A stretch of DNA of 64,000 bases, taken from NCBI GenBank assembly GCA_964604155.1, contig CAZRXY010000004.1:1-64000 (forward strand), in the 5' to 3' direction. Below the pieces are notes generated by a model. That model saw nothing but the letters and a program-made list of their open reading frames with translations, searched no databases and was not told where the DNA came from. The position numbers and the translations under genes were made by a program. The DNA comes from Stygibacter sp964604155. Its GTDB lineage: Bacteria; Cloacimonadota; Cloacimonadia; Cloacimonadales; TCS61. Shown one piece after another: positions 26,090 to 34,964 of this stretch. Numbering within the stretch: position 1 is the first letter of the stretch; the number at the start of each line of letters is the position of its first letter.

Positions 26090-26803
26090 CTATTTCCACT
26101 TTCTTGATTCCAGAACTGTGATAGCAAGTCTCAGGAATATAATTATCAAACCAAGGAAATAAACCAGGTTACGGGTATCAATCACGCCACGGGCAATATT
26201 AGAAAAATGATAGCCAATGGAGATATATTGAAAGAATCCCGCCAGAGCTGCCGGCACAAAAAATAGAGAGTACTGCATCATATAGAGGACAAAGATAATG
26301 GCAAAACTGATAATGAATGAGACAATTTGATTATTAGAGAGGCTGGAGGCAAACAGACCGATAGCCGCATAGACAGCTCCCACCAGAAGCAAGCCGAAAT
26401 AACCGCAGAAGATGGCACCATAATCTATATTTGAGCCCAGTACTATAATAGTGATAAAGTGGATAAAAGTGAAGAGCAATCCAATAAAAATAAGCTTAAG
26501 AGCTGCCCAGTATTTACCCATAATTATCTGGGTATCCGTGAGCGGGAAGGTGGAAAGTAATTCAATAGTGCCATTGCTCTTTTCTTTGGCAATTAAGCCC
26601 ATGGTGATAACAGGTACAAAGAACATAAATAGCAGTGGGATCATATCAAATATTGATCTCATATCGGCAGTATTAGCCAGAAATAGAGGACTGGCAAAAA
26701 ACCAGCCGGAAAACAGAAGGAACACGATGAGAAAAATATATGCAGCCGGAGAGCCAAAAAAGGATGCTGTTTCTTTTTTACATATGAGTTTTGAATAGTT
26801 CAT
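26090..26803 (-). CDS. gldF: GldF-like ABC-2 type permease
   Basis: A 237-aa inner-membrane permease with six hydrophobic helices and the ABC-2 pattern 'EKSNGTIELLSTFPLTDTQIIMGKY' that forms the coupling segment. The ATG overlaps the TAA of the ATPase gene by one base (TAATG), so the two are translationally coupled. It probably forms the membrane channel with the adjacent ATPase; the exported substrate is unknown. Its stop codon overlaps the ribosome-binding site of the downstream gldG-like gene. Confidence 0.9.
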   Translation of the reverse strand: MNYSKLICKKETASFFGSPAAYIFLIVFLLFSGWFFASPLFLANTADMRSIFDMIPLLFMFFVPVITMGLIAKEKSNGTIELLSTFPLTDTQIIMGKYWAALKLIFIGLLFTFIHFITIIVLGSNIDYGAIFCGYFGLLLVGAVYAAIGLFASSLSNNQIVSFIISFAIIFVLYMMQYSLFFVPAALAGFFQYISIGYHFSNIARGVIDTRNLVYFLGLIIIFLRLAITVLESRKWK

Positions 26804-27732
26804 TATCTACCCCCTTGCATAGTAAGATTTCTGAATACAGCTTCCAAGCTTACGTCATCACGATGTAATTCATATAAAAGCCAGTTTTTCTTTTTGATAT
26901 AATTAAATATCTCCGGTCTCCTTTCAGCCGTATTATCATATTCCAATAGCACATCGGAGATATCTCCGAGTTGCTTAATTTCAAGGATATTCATATTGCC
27001 AAGGTCTTCCACCATTTTTTCAAGGGCATCAGGCTCAGCAGCCAATTGTAATCTGATTTTAACTCTTTGATTAATGCTTGCCTTTAATTGATCAGACGAA
27101 CCATCAGCGACAATTCTGCCCTCATGAATTATCACTATCCTGTCGCAGACTGCCTGAACCTCCTGCAGGATGTGACTGGAGATAATCAGAGTTTTTTCTT
27201 TCCCCAGTTTTTTGATAAGTTCCCTGATCTCCATAATCTGATTTGGGTCTAATCCGCTGGTGGGCTCATCCAGGATGAGGATATCGGGGTCATGAATAAT
27301 AGCCTGCGCCAAGCCAACGCGTTGCTTATAACCCTTGGAAAGGTCTTGAATGGGCTTATAGACAACCCCGTGAAGCCCGCAAAGATCGATGATCTCCTTC
27401 AGTCTGGCTTTAAAATTTGGTACATTACGAATTTCAGCGACAAACTGGAGGTAATCATAAACCAGCATTTCAGTATAAAGCGGGTTCAATTCGGGCAGAT
27501 ACCCGATGCGTTTTCTAATTTCGAGGGAATTGTCTATAACATTGAGATTATCGACATAGATATTCCCTTCAGTGGGTGACAAAAAGCAGGTGATTATTTT
27601 AAGCGTAGTAGATTTTCCAGCTCCATTGGGACCCAGAAAACCAAGGATTTCGCCATCGTGAATATCAAAATTCACATGATCAACTGCTCTTACAGTTCCA
27701 TAATCCTTAACTAGATTTTCCAATCTGATCAT
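26803..27732 (-). CDS. gldA: GldA-like ABC transporter ATP-binding protein
   Basis: A 309-aa ABC-2 type ATPase. Walker A is 'GPNGAGKST' near residue 34, the Q-loop follows 'YLPELNPLYTEM', the signature is 'LSKGYKQRVGLAQ', Walker B 'ILILDEPTSGLD', and the switch His is in 'IISSHILQEV'. The roughly 90-residue C-terminal extension fits the CcmA/GldA subfamily. AAGGAG precedes the ATG. It is the first gene of a four-gene operon (ATPase, permease, GldG-like, DUF4340). No drug- or lipid-specific hallmark is visible. Confidence 0.92.
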   Translation of the reverse strand: MIRLENLVKDYGTVRAVDHVNFDIHDGEILGFLGPNGAGKSTTLKIITCFLSPTEGNIYVDNLNVIDNSLEIRKRIGYLPELNPLYTEMLVYDYLQFVAEIRNVPNFKARLKEIIDLCGLHGVVYKPIQDLSKGYKQRVGLAQAIIHDPDILILDEPTSGLDPNQIMEIRELIKKLGKEKTLIISSHILQEVQAVCDRIVIIHEGRIVADGSSDQLKASINQRVKIRLQLAAEPDALEKMVEDLGNMNILEIKQLGDISDVLLEYDNTAERRPEIFNYIKKKNWLLYELHRDDVSLEAVFRNLTMQGGR

Positions 27733-27873
27733 GAATCTTACTCCTTAAAAAATTCTTATTTATAATACTAATACACTATTACACTATTATATATTTACTG
27801 CCAACATCTTTACCCGAATACAAAAGACCGCAATTAAATAAACGAATCAGCCTGAGCAGGTTACACATTTTTT

Positions 27874-29154
27874 TTATGCCGGGTCATTATCAATCAGGGC
27901 AGCGACAGGTTCCAAGCCCCAGACCGAGTTTTCTGCAATAACCTTGAGTATAGTGCCTCCGCCGGTAAAGAAATAATAGGAGGGGTCTTGCAGAGCCATT
28001 TGATATATATCCGGCAGCAGGATATTGAGCTCTTGCAGAGTGTCTCCGCCGCCGAAAAGTTTTAGTGCAGCGAAATTTCCTGTGATCATGGTATCAAGTG
28101 CAAAAGTGCCTTCTGTGAAATGAGGTGTGAACCCCATAACAGCATTAATAAAAATAGTTTCTGCTTCGGCAAAAACACTTTTTACCTTATCCACCTGGAA
28201 AGATTCTGCAGATATATCAAGGATATAATTGAGTTTTTGGTCTTTTGTAAGGTCTGATAATTTAAGAGTTCTGAACTTCCCGGGGATTTTGCCATCCGGG
28301 ATATCGCTTTCCACGAGATATTCGGGCTCTATCACCTTAGCTGGATAATTCATAGCAAGCTGCACAAAGTCTTGTGCAGCCTGTTTATCAGCTTCGGTTA
28401 CGCCCTTTATATCTAATTTATATTTCACGCAGAGATAGGCATTATATATCACACCGCCCAGCATCAGATGGTCTGCCAATTCAAGCAGTGCAGAGAGGGG
28501 TTTAATTTTTGTATCAAATTTTGCACCGCCTACCACAGCGAGAAATGGTCTTTTTGGTTGCAGGACATCATCCAGATGCCTGATCTCTTTTTGCATAAGC
28601 AATCCGGCATAAGCAGGGATAAATTGAGGGGGGACTATCGTGGAAGCGTGAGGCTGCCAGGAGCCAAAGGCATCGTTGACAAAGATGTCGGCAGTTTCGG
28701 CTAATTGTTTACCGAATACTTCCTTTGCCTCATCCTTTGCTTCCTCACCTTTGAACCAGCGGGTGTTTGGGATATAGACGACATCGGGGTTCTGTTTTTT
28801 GAAAATGTTATTTACAACATAATAGCTTATATGTGAGATACCGTCTTCGTCGGTAGCATCAAGATGCAGTTCTACAGCATTAATCCCTTTTTTACAAAGA
28901 TATTCCACAATGGGTTTCACAGAAGTATTTTCCGAGATATCAATCTTTCCTGTCTCCTTGTTTCTGGGGCGCCCAACGTGTGTCATTAACACGATTTTAC
29001 CGCCTTGGGACAGGATATATTCAATAGTATCCAGAGAAGCTTCAATGCGGTAGGGATCAATAATCCTGCCCTTTTTCACTACATTGTGATCCACCCTCAA
29101 AAGCACAATATTTCCCTTTAGATCAGCAGATTGAACCTTGCGAACTGATTTCAT
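27874..29154 (-). CDS. pgk: Divergent phosphoglycerate kinase
   Basis: A 426-aa member of the phosphoglycerate kinase family (3-phosphoglycerate + ATP to 1,3-bisphosphoglycerate). Family blocks are clear but altered: 'RVDHNVV' for RVDFNVP, 'THVGRP' for SHLGRP, 'NTRWFKGEE' for NxRFxxxE, and 'FVNDAFGSWQPHAST', where the usual AHRAHAS loses its Arg. 'GGAKFDTKI', 'NAVMGFTPHFTEGT' (normally NGPMGxFE) and 'GGGDTL' follow. AGGAGG precedes the ATG, which overlaps aroB by 4 bp. It may be the housekeeping enzyme of a divergent lineage or a paralogue adapted to another acyl/sugar phosphate; the altered substrate loop makes the latter worth testing. Confidence 0.85.
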   Translation of the reverse strand: MKSVRKVQSADLKGNIVLLRVDHNVVKKGRIIDPYRIEASLDTIEYILSQGGKIVLMTHVGRPRNKETGKIDISENTSVKPIVEYLCKKGINAVELHLDATDEDGISHISYYVVNNIFKKQNPDVVYIPNTRWFKGEEAKDEAKEVFGKQLAETADIFVNDAFGSWQPHASTIVPPQFIPAYAGLLMQKEIRHLDDVLQPKRPFLAVVGGAKFDTKIKPLSALLELADHLMLGGVIYNAYLCVKYKLDIKGVTEADKQAAQDFVQLAMNYPAKVIEPEYLVESDIPDGKIPGKFRTLKLSDLTKDQKLNYILDISAESFQVDKVKSVFAEAETIFINAVMGFTPHFTEGTFALDTMITGNFAALKLFGGGDTLQELNILLPDIYQMALQDPSYYFFTGGGTILKVIAENSVWGLEPVAALIDNDPA

Positions 29155-30203
29155 GTTTCCTCCTTATAACTTACTACTTTTAATAAAATATCTCTAATCA
29201 ATAACCAATCAACATTTTTTTTTATAATAAAATCATTATCGCCTGAAAATAAGATCAGGTTGGCATATTTACCCGATTTTTTATCGTGACGCAATAAATC
29301 CTCACCTTTAATTTTTATCATATCGATGGTAGCAGGATCAATCACCAGATAATCATCAGGTAGAAATTTATGGAGCAGGTAAATAATATACTCTTTTCTT
29401 TCTTCAGAAATCAGATTTAAAAGAAAGCTGAGTTCGGCAGCTTTGAAAATACCAATAGCGACAGCTCTGCCATGTTCAATATCAAATTTTGAGGCAGATT
29501 CAATGATATGAGCAAAAGTGTGACCCAGATTCAATAATCTCCTGTTTCCTGTATCTTTTAGATCAGCAGAACAGATCATCATTTTGTAATGCAGGGCACT
29601 GAGAATGAATTCTTCAATACTATCCTGCCAGGTCTTTTTATTTTTATTATTAAGTTTACCAAGGATACTGCCATTTTGCAGGAGAGCTATTTTGATCAAT
29701 TCTGCCAGCCCGGCAAAGAAGTGTTTTTGGGGCAGGGATTTCAAGAATTCTATGATGATGAGCACCTTTTCTGCGGGATAAAAGGAGCCCAGCAGATTCT
29801 TTGCACCATAATAATTTATGCCTGTTTTGCCGGCGATGGCAGCATCGATCATACCAATAAGAGTAGTGGGTATAAGATACAAATGGCAGCCTCTCATATA
29901 GTTGCAGGCAACCCAACCCGCCAGGTCTGTAGTGATGCCTCCCCCAGCGGCTATGATGTATGAGTGGCGATTTGCCCTGTTTCTGACGAGCCAGTTTATT
30001 ATGGATGATGCTTGTGCCAGTGATTTATTTTCTTCAGTGGCATCAAAGAGAAATATCTTATCAGTTTGTGAGGTAAATCCAGGATAAAGATGAAGTAATT
30101 TTTTATCGATTATTAGAAAAGTATCTTTGGTAAATATCTCATCCAGCTTTTCAAAATTAGTGATTACTACCTCAGTAGAAAATCCGCCCAGATCATACTT
30201 CAT
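29151..30203 (-). CDS. aroB: 3-dehydroquinate synthase family protein
   Basis: A 350-aa sugar phosphate cyclase, most likely 3-dehydroquinate synthase (DAHP to 3-dehydroquinate, shikimate pathway). NAD and metal motifs are present: 'GGGITTDLAGW', 'DAAIAGKTGIN', 'KNLLGSFYPAEKV', 'GLAELIKIA', 'LLNLGHTFAHIIE' and 'HGRAVAIG', ending with 'HDKKSGK'. The expected metal and substrate residues (Glu, Lys, three His, Arg-Asn) are retained, favouring DHQS over valiolone-type cyclases. It overlaps the flippase gene by 11 bp and pgk by 4 bp. No other aro gene is nearby, so its position at the end of a glycan locus is unexplained. Confidence 0.88.
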   Translation of the reverse strand: MKYDLGGFSTEVVITNFEKLDEIFTKDTFLIIDKKLLHLYPGFTSQTDKIFLFDATEENKSLAQASSIINWLVRNRANRHSYIIAAGGGITTDLAGWVACNYMRGCHLYLIPTTLIGMIDAAIAGKTGINYYGAKNLLGSFYPAEKVLIIIEFLKSLPQKHFFAGLAELIKIALLQNGSILGKLNNKNKKTWQDSIEEFILSALHYKMMICSADLKDTGNRRLLNLGHTFAHIIESASKFDIEHGRAVAIGIFKAAELSFLLNLISEERKEYIIYLLHKFLPDDYLVIDPATIDMIKIKGEDLLRHDKKSGKYANLILFSGDNDFIIKKNVDWLLIRDILLKVVSYKEET

Positions 30204-31674
30204 CTTTTCGTCTCACCTTGGAAATAATATAGTGGAGATAGCCTTTTTGCGAAAGATATAAATAAGTGAGTGAGAATATCACCAGCAGGACAGATATCTT
30301 TGTAATGAATAAGCTGATGCTGAGATTTACGGCTATAAGATTAATAAATGATGCTATTAGCATCACGAAGAGGCTGATAAAAATCCACATGGCGTTATAC
30401 CCTACTTTAAAAGCCTTTTCCACAGTGATATAATTAACGAGCACAATAAAAAGATAGGCTATAATCGAGGCGAAGCCAGCACCCAGCATACCAAAGCCAG
30501 GAATCCAGAGCCAGTTAAGAAAAATATTTATAAGGGCAGCGAGCACAGATGCCAGCGCGATGGATTCTGAGCGTTTCAGGATATAAAAGCCCAGTACGAG
30601 GATATTTGATAATCCTCTCAAGAACATAGAAATAACTCCAAAAAAAACCAGCGAAGCACCTTCCTGATAGCTGGAGTCTAAGACAAGAAATATTTCGCGA
30701 GAAAAAATAATGATGCAAACTGCTATTAAGCAGGCGGACAGGCTATAGAAATTAAAAAGTTTTTTGAGCTGTCTTTTGGCATAATCAAGATCCTTGATTT
30801 GCATAATATAGGGGAAAAAGAGGAGATCAAATACTACAGTGAACAGTGTGATGATCATACCCATTTTATAAGCAATGGCATAGATACCGGCATCGTAGAG
30901 AGTTCTGGGTGATAACAGGTTAAGCATGTATCTATCGGCACTTTGGAGAGAAATCACTGCGAAAGTGGCAGGAACCATAAAAATACCAAATCTAATAATA
31001 TCGCGGAATAGTTCTACCGAAAACTTCTGATATATTTTGTTACCATCAGATAATTCCCGCCAGATTATTCTGAAAAAGAATAAGGAGTGCAGATAAGAAG
31101 CAATACTTGAAACAGCCAGAATAATGAAAAATTTAAAAATATCGAGGCTGCCCAAAAGACTAAAAATCAGCACCAGAAGAAGGGTTACAATATTTTTAGT
31201 AAGATTCAAGATGGAATATTCTCTGGATTGCTGCCTGATATTTAAAAGAACCAGCACAAGACCGGAGAAAACATCAAAAATGATAATTACCAGAGTGAGG
31301 CAGATCAATATACTGAAATCATTGGGACTATTGATCATCAATTGAGCAAAAGACTTTCTGAATATGAAGATTATGGCAGAGAGAATGGTAGCATTAATTG
31401 TAACGGTGTGCCAGGTGGTGGAGATCAGGGACAATCTGGCAGCATTATCTGGCTGTTTATAGTAAAGAGTGAGCAGAGATTGATGTAATCCAAGCTGGAA
31501 GCAATGTGAAGCTATGGCAGCAAAAAGTAGCATAATAGAATAAACAGCAAATTCTTCTGGTTTGAGTGACCTGCTGATAACAGGTAAGAGCAAAAATATC
31601 AGTAATTTATTAAATACTGCGCCCCAGGAATAATTCATCAATCTATTAAAGACAGGAATATCAAACAATTTCAT
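30193..31674 (-). CDS. Wzx-like polysaccharide flippase
   Basis: A 493-aa membrane protein with about 14 hydrophobic helices in the MOP/MATE-like polysaccharide exporter pattern, opening 'YSWGAVFNKLLIFLLLPVI' and 'LKPEEFAVYSIMLLFAA', the usual Wzx/RfbX N-terminus. It is predicted to translocate lipid-linked oligosaccharide across the inner membrane. The ATG at 31674 follows the radical SAM stop by 8 bp; the longer frame upstream would overlap that gene. It sits among glycosyltransferases and a phosphoglycosyl transferase, supporting a role in glycan export. Confidence 0.88.
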   Translation of the reverse strand: MKLFDIPVFNRLMNYSWGAVFNKLLIFLLLPVISRSLKPEEFAVYSIMLLFAAIASHCFQLGLHQSLLTLYYKQPDNAARLSLISTTWHTVTINATILSAIIFIFRKSFAQLMINSPNDFSILICLTLVIIIFDVFSGLVLVLLNIRQQSREYSILNLTKNIVTLLLVLIFSLLGSLDIFKFFIILAVSSIASYLHSLFFFRIIWRELSDGNKIYQKFSVELFRDIIRFGIFMVPATFAVISLQSADRYMLNLLSPRTLYDAGIYAIAYKMGMIITLFTVVFDLLFFPYIMQIKDLDYAKRQLKKLFNFYSLSACLIAVCIIIFSREIFLVLDSSYQEGASLVFFGVISMFLRGLSNILVLGFYILKRSESIALASVLAALINIFLNWLWIPGFGMLGAGFASIIAYLFIVLVNYITVEKAFKVGYNAMWIFISLFVMLIASFINLIAVNLSISLFITKISVLLVIFSLTYLYLSQKGYLHYIISKVRRKDEV

Positions 31675-31682
31675 GATCTTTT

Positions 31683-32552
31683 TTACCAAGGTATAAATCC
31701 GGGGTCGTCGCAATTTTTACAGATTTCCATAGCCCCTTGTCGTGATACCTTAAGTATTTCGCGGCAATTGACGAATTTTGGGTCAAACCAGATGGACATC
31801 AATTTCTTTTGCAGGAGACTGCCGAAACAATATTTAGCATAATAATCCATGCAGCATAGCAGGACTTTTCCTTCCCAATTGATCACTAATTGTGAAAGAG
31901 GTCTCAGGCAGGGCGAAAATAACACTTTATTTTTTTTGAATATCTCTCCGCCACGGTCTGTTCTCCACATATCGCAATTACGGACGATTTTTATAAATGC
32001 GGGATATTTTTTTTGCAGCTTTTGTAAATCCGGCTTATCGTAATCATCGTAATTTGTCACGAAGAAGTAATTAGTGCCAGCCTCAATTAATTTAAGGAAT
32101 CTCTCCTCATTAAGTAAATCACCATTACTATTGATCTGTATCCAGGAAAGCGGTAATTTTTTCCGGGCATAAGCAAGTAATTCTTCCAGCCTGTTATCCA
32201 GCAGGGGTTCATTATAGAAGTGAGGACTAATTCTACCACAGAAATTGAAGATAGATAATTGATCAATAATACTTTTCCAGGTACACACAGGCATCCTTCC
32301 CTGCTCCCTCTGTTTGAATACTGGATTGTTAAAGCAGAATTCACAGGTTCTATTGCATGCGGATACAGTTTCTATATTTGTAGATACCATGCCATAAATC
32401 CTGAATTGCCTTTTGAGCTTAATTTTTCTGAGCACTTCCAGTTTAAAAACATTGGTCCAGTATGCAATTGAGTTTATTTTCAGGTTTCTTTGGCTAAGAT
32501 CATGCTTTATTATCCTGATAAATATGAGTTTTAATCTTAAATTTATCTTCAT
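31683..32552 (-). CDS. Radical SAM/SPASM domain protein
   Basis: A 289-aa radical SAM enzyme. The 4Fe-4S motif is 'CNRTCEFC' (CxxxCxxC) near residue 66, in a sequence beginning 'VSTNIETVSACN'. A C-terminal SPASM-like cluster region has 'SPCLRP', 'LLCCMDYYAKYCFG' and 'CKNC'. Such proteins in glycan and natural-product loci modify sugars or peptides, but the substrate is not predictable. The start ATG overlaps the upstream glycosyltransferase stop by 4 bp, and the flippase starts 8 bp downstream, so it is part of the operon. Confidence 0.88.
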   Translation of the reverse strand: MKINLRLKLIFIRIIKHDLSQRNLKINSIAYWTNVFKLEVLRKIKLKRQFRIYGMVSTNIETVSACNRTCEFCFNNPVFKQREQGRMPVCTWKSIIDQLSIFNFCGRISPHFYNEPLLDNRLEELLAYARKKLPLSWIQINSNGDLLNEERFLKLIEAGTNYFFVTNYDDYDKPDLQKLQKKYPAFIKIVRNCDMWRTDRGGEIFKKNKVLFSPCLRPLSQLVINWEGKVLLCCMDYYAKYCFGSLLQKKLMSIWFDPKFVNCREILKVSRQGAMEICKNCDDPGFIPW

Positions 32553-33580
32553 AGTAATCTTCTTATTAAGTTCTTAGTATTTTCCGCGATAATTTCCCAG
32601 ATATAATTATTCATGATTCTATTTTTAAGAATCTCCTGTCGGGGAGAATTCAGAGATTCCTCAATTTTGTCTGCAATAGAATTGATATCAGAAGGATTGG
32701 GATAAAAGGCATGGTCTGCAAAATATTCGCGAGTTCCGCCTTTTGGTGTTATCACAATATTTGCTCCGGCAAGACCGGCTTCCAAAGCAGCTCTGCCAGG
32801 TGTTTCGTAGCGAGTGGGCAGGATAAATGTATGACAAGCAGCATAAGCAGATTCCAGCAGCGGATCATTGTGATCAAACCAGCCCAGATACTTGATATTG
32901 GGGCTCTTTTCAATTTCCCTGCGACATCTATCGCCTTCTGCATTATGAATTATATCGGCAATAATCACGCAGGGCACATCAACCTTCTGCATTGCCTTCA
33001 CTATATTTAAACCGTTTTTGCGTACCGGACCCAAATGACCTGTATAGAGCACAAAATCTTTTAAACCAAAAGTTTTATAAAAAAGATATGGAGTAGCTTG
33101 GGCAAATCTGGATTCCACGCCGTTATGAATCACACTAAAATTACTATTTTTTAGATTAAAAGCAGCCTGGAGCAATTTCTTTTCTGCTTCAGTATTAGGC
33201 AGGATATGCTGCGAATTTTTACAGATAAACTCCGTGATATCATAATCTGAGATAGAACGGGGGAAGATTTTTCTCAGGGGTTGTTCCAAAAATCTGTAGG
33301 ATTTTATGACAGACGGCGAATGATTGCTGTAAAAAATGGGATTAACGATATAATTTATCTTTTTTTTAAGCAAGTTTGCAGCAAGCGAATAGGTGGAAAT
33401 ATTGGCTGTAAATATATAAAAAAGATCATCCTCGCTGTATTGCACTTTATCATCCCACATATCAAAGCGGATCACGTCTAATCCATATTCCCGGAGAAAT
33501 TTATAGATCATTGCTGTTTTATAAGCAGGTCCGCCGGGATTAATGTGTAGTGAAGGATAACTATAGATATACAGTGACAT
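32549..33580 (-). CDS. Glycosyltransferase, GT4-like
   Basis: A 343-aa GT-B fold glycosyltransferase. An N-terminal 'PGGPAYKTAMIYKFLREYGLDV' block is followed by a C-terminal donor-binding domain with 'VLYTGHLGPVRKNGLNIVKAM', 'LPTRYETPGRAALEAGLAG' and 'TPKGGTREYF'. These fit the GT4 family (retaining, nucleotide-sugar donors). Acceptor and sugar are unknown. Overlaps the radical SAM gene by 4 bp and lies 1 bp from the deacetylase-like gene upstream. Confidence 0.9.
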   Translation of the reverse strand: MSLYIYSYPSLHINPGGPAYKTAMIYKFLREYGLDVIRFDMWDDKVQYSEDDLFYIFTANISTYSLAANLLKKKINYIVNPIFYSNHSPSVIKSYRFLEQPLRKIFPRSISDYDITEFICKNSQHILPNTEAEKKLLQAAFNLKNSNFSVIHNGVESRFAQATPYLFYKTFGLKDFVLYTGHLGPVRKNGLNIVKAMQKVDVPCVIIADIIHNAEGDRCRREIEKSPNIKYLGWFDHNDPLLESAYAACHTFILPTRYETPGRAALEAGLAGANIVITPKGGTREYFADHAFYPNPSDINSIADKIEESLNSPRQEILKNRIMNNYIWEIIAENTKNLIRRLL

Positions 33581-33581
33581 A

Positions 33582-34964
33582 TCAAACCTTCAATAATCTC
33601 TTGGGGTAGCCCAGTTTCTTAAAATGATATTTACCACGATAAGCTTCCAGTTCATGCAAATACCAATGCCAGTCTTTATGGTAAATCCGCTGGTAATCTT
33701 CAGGAAAATTGCGATTCAGGGGGAAGAGCGGTTTAATGCTCATCAATTCATCACTGCCGGCATTTTGCAGTGCTTCATATCTTCTAAGCCACCAATCAGC
33801 ATAACTAAGCATAGTGATATTTTGATAATTCTCATCAACAATGTATTCAAAAATAACCTCCAGAAGATAATTTAAGTCATGAGAAGGGTGGTGATAGATG
33901 ATAGCCGGTCTGTTTTGCCTGCGGCATGCCTCTATCTCCTTCAGGTAATAATCAAGCATTTGTGGCATCGTGAAGTGAGAACGTAATAGTCTGCCAGGGC
34001 TAACTGGATGGATGGGTATTTGCACAATATTTTTACCTTCCTTATTTATGATGTAGGGCAAAGCGTCATAGGCAAAGGCAAATTCTGAAGAGTAAATAAA
34101 TTCAAACTCAAGCAGAACATTTTCCAGTTCTGAATTCCAGTCACCAAACGGAGCAGCAAAACCTGATGGATAAATATTATGTTTCATTAATATATCCATT
34201 CCGCTTTTTATATTAGCTCTGTTTGAGGCGGCATCTTTATATAGATAATGTCGGTCACAATGCAGGGCAATTTCCTGATTTCTGAATGAGCCGTAATAAT
34301 CAAGTATTTCTTTGGAATGCACATCAACAAACCAGGTGGCAGAGATATTATAATGCTCGCACAGGATAAAAAGTGCCTTAATCCGGTTAAAATCAGCAAA
34401 ATCAGTATCTATTCTGAAAATGAAAAGCGGCATATCGTCGGGCAGGGGGGAATATGCCTGCAATACTTGATCTTTATCGATAAAACAATCTGCCAGGAAA
34501 TTATTGAAATAGCGAAAAATCTCGAAGTGATTGACGGATTGTACGCGTTCATCGGGTAGTTCGACATTTTCATGATAAAATTTCCTGCGTCTTGTTTTAT
34601 CAGCTTTCGGTAACTTGAAATCAAGATTAAAAAAAGCTTCCCCCTTTCTGAGAGGTTTGGAGAATTCATATACCTCGGCTTTAGTATCAAATCTGTATTC
34701 CATACCCCTGTTGATAAATTTTTCATTTCTTCTTATAGTTCTCACAAGTCTTCCCCACACCGGAGTATATATCAAGAAAGTATCTTCATTAATCTTACTT
34801 TTTAAAAGTTCAAGCTCTGATATCGTCAACAACCTGTTGAGAATCAACATATCAGCAGACTTGAGCGAACAACCAGATTCGTTGTAAATAAAAAAAGGTA
34901 TCCCTGCCTGTAAAAGATTTCTTTGCCAGAAATCTGATTTACCAAGCAGTATTACTGAATTCAT
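33582..34964 (-). CDS. Polysaccharide deacetylase-like protein
   Basis: A 460-aa cytoplasmic-looking protein with a NodB-like core. An N-terminal region of about 170 residues has no recognised match. The core then shows 'FRIDTDF' (metal Asp), 'ATWFVDV', 'EIALHCDRHY' (metal His pair), 'GFAAPFGDWN' and 'IYHHPSH', the expected TDxD/HxxxH-type arrangement, so catalysis is plausible. It probably acts on a glycan intermediate or polymer built by neighbouring glycosyltransferases. No signal peptide is evident. It overlaps the next glycosyltransferase by 4 bp. Confidence 0.8.
   Translation of the reverse strand: MNSVILLGKSDFWQRNLLQAGIPFFIYNESGCSLKSADMLILNRLLTISELELLKSKINEDTFLIYTPVWGRLVRTIRRNEKFINRGMEYRFDTKAEVYEFSKPLRKGEAFFNLDFKLPKADKTRRRKFYHENVELPDERVQSVNHFEIFRYFNNFLADCFIDKDQVLQAYSPLPDDMPLFIFRIDTDFADFNRIKALFILCEHYNISATWFVDVHSKEILDYYGSFRNQEIALHCDRHYLYKDAASNRANIKSGMDILMKHNIYPSGFAAPFGDWNSELENVLLEFEFIYSSEFAFAYDALPYIINKEGKNIVQIPIHPVSPGRLLRSHFTMPQMLDYYLKEIEACRRQNRPAIIYHHPSHDLNYLLEVIFEYIVDENYQNITMLSYADWWLRRYEALQNAGSDELMSIKPLFPLNRNFPEDYQRIYHKDWHWYLHELEAYRGKYHFKKLGYPKRLLKV

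Noticed and set aside
27755..27800. Short AT-rich repeats (AATAGTGTA-like) upstream of the gldA-like gene
   Set aside because: Only two or three degenerate copies of 9 bases in an AT-rich gap; no CRISPR-like spacing or spacer diversity.
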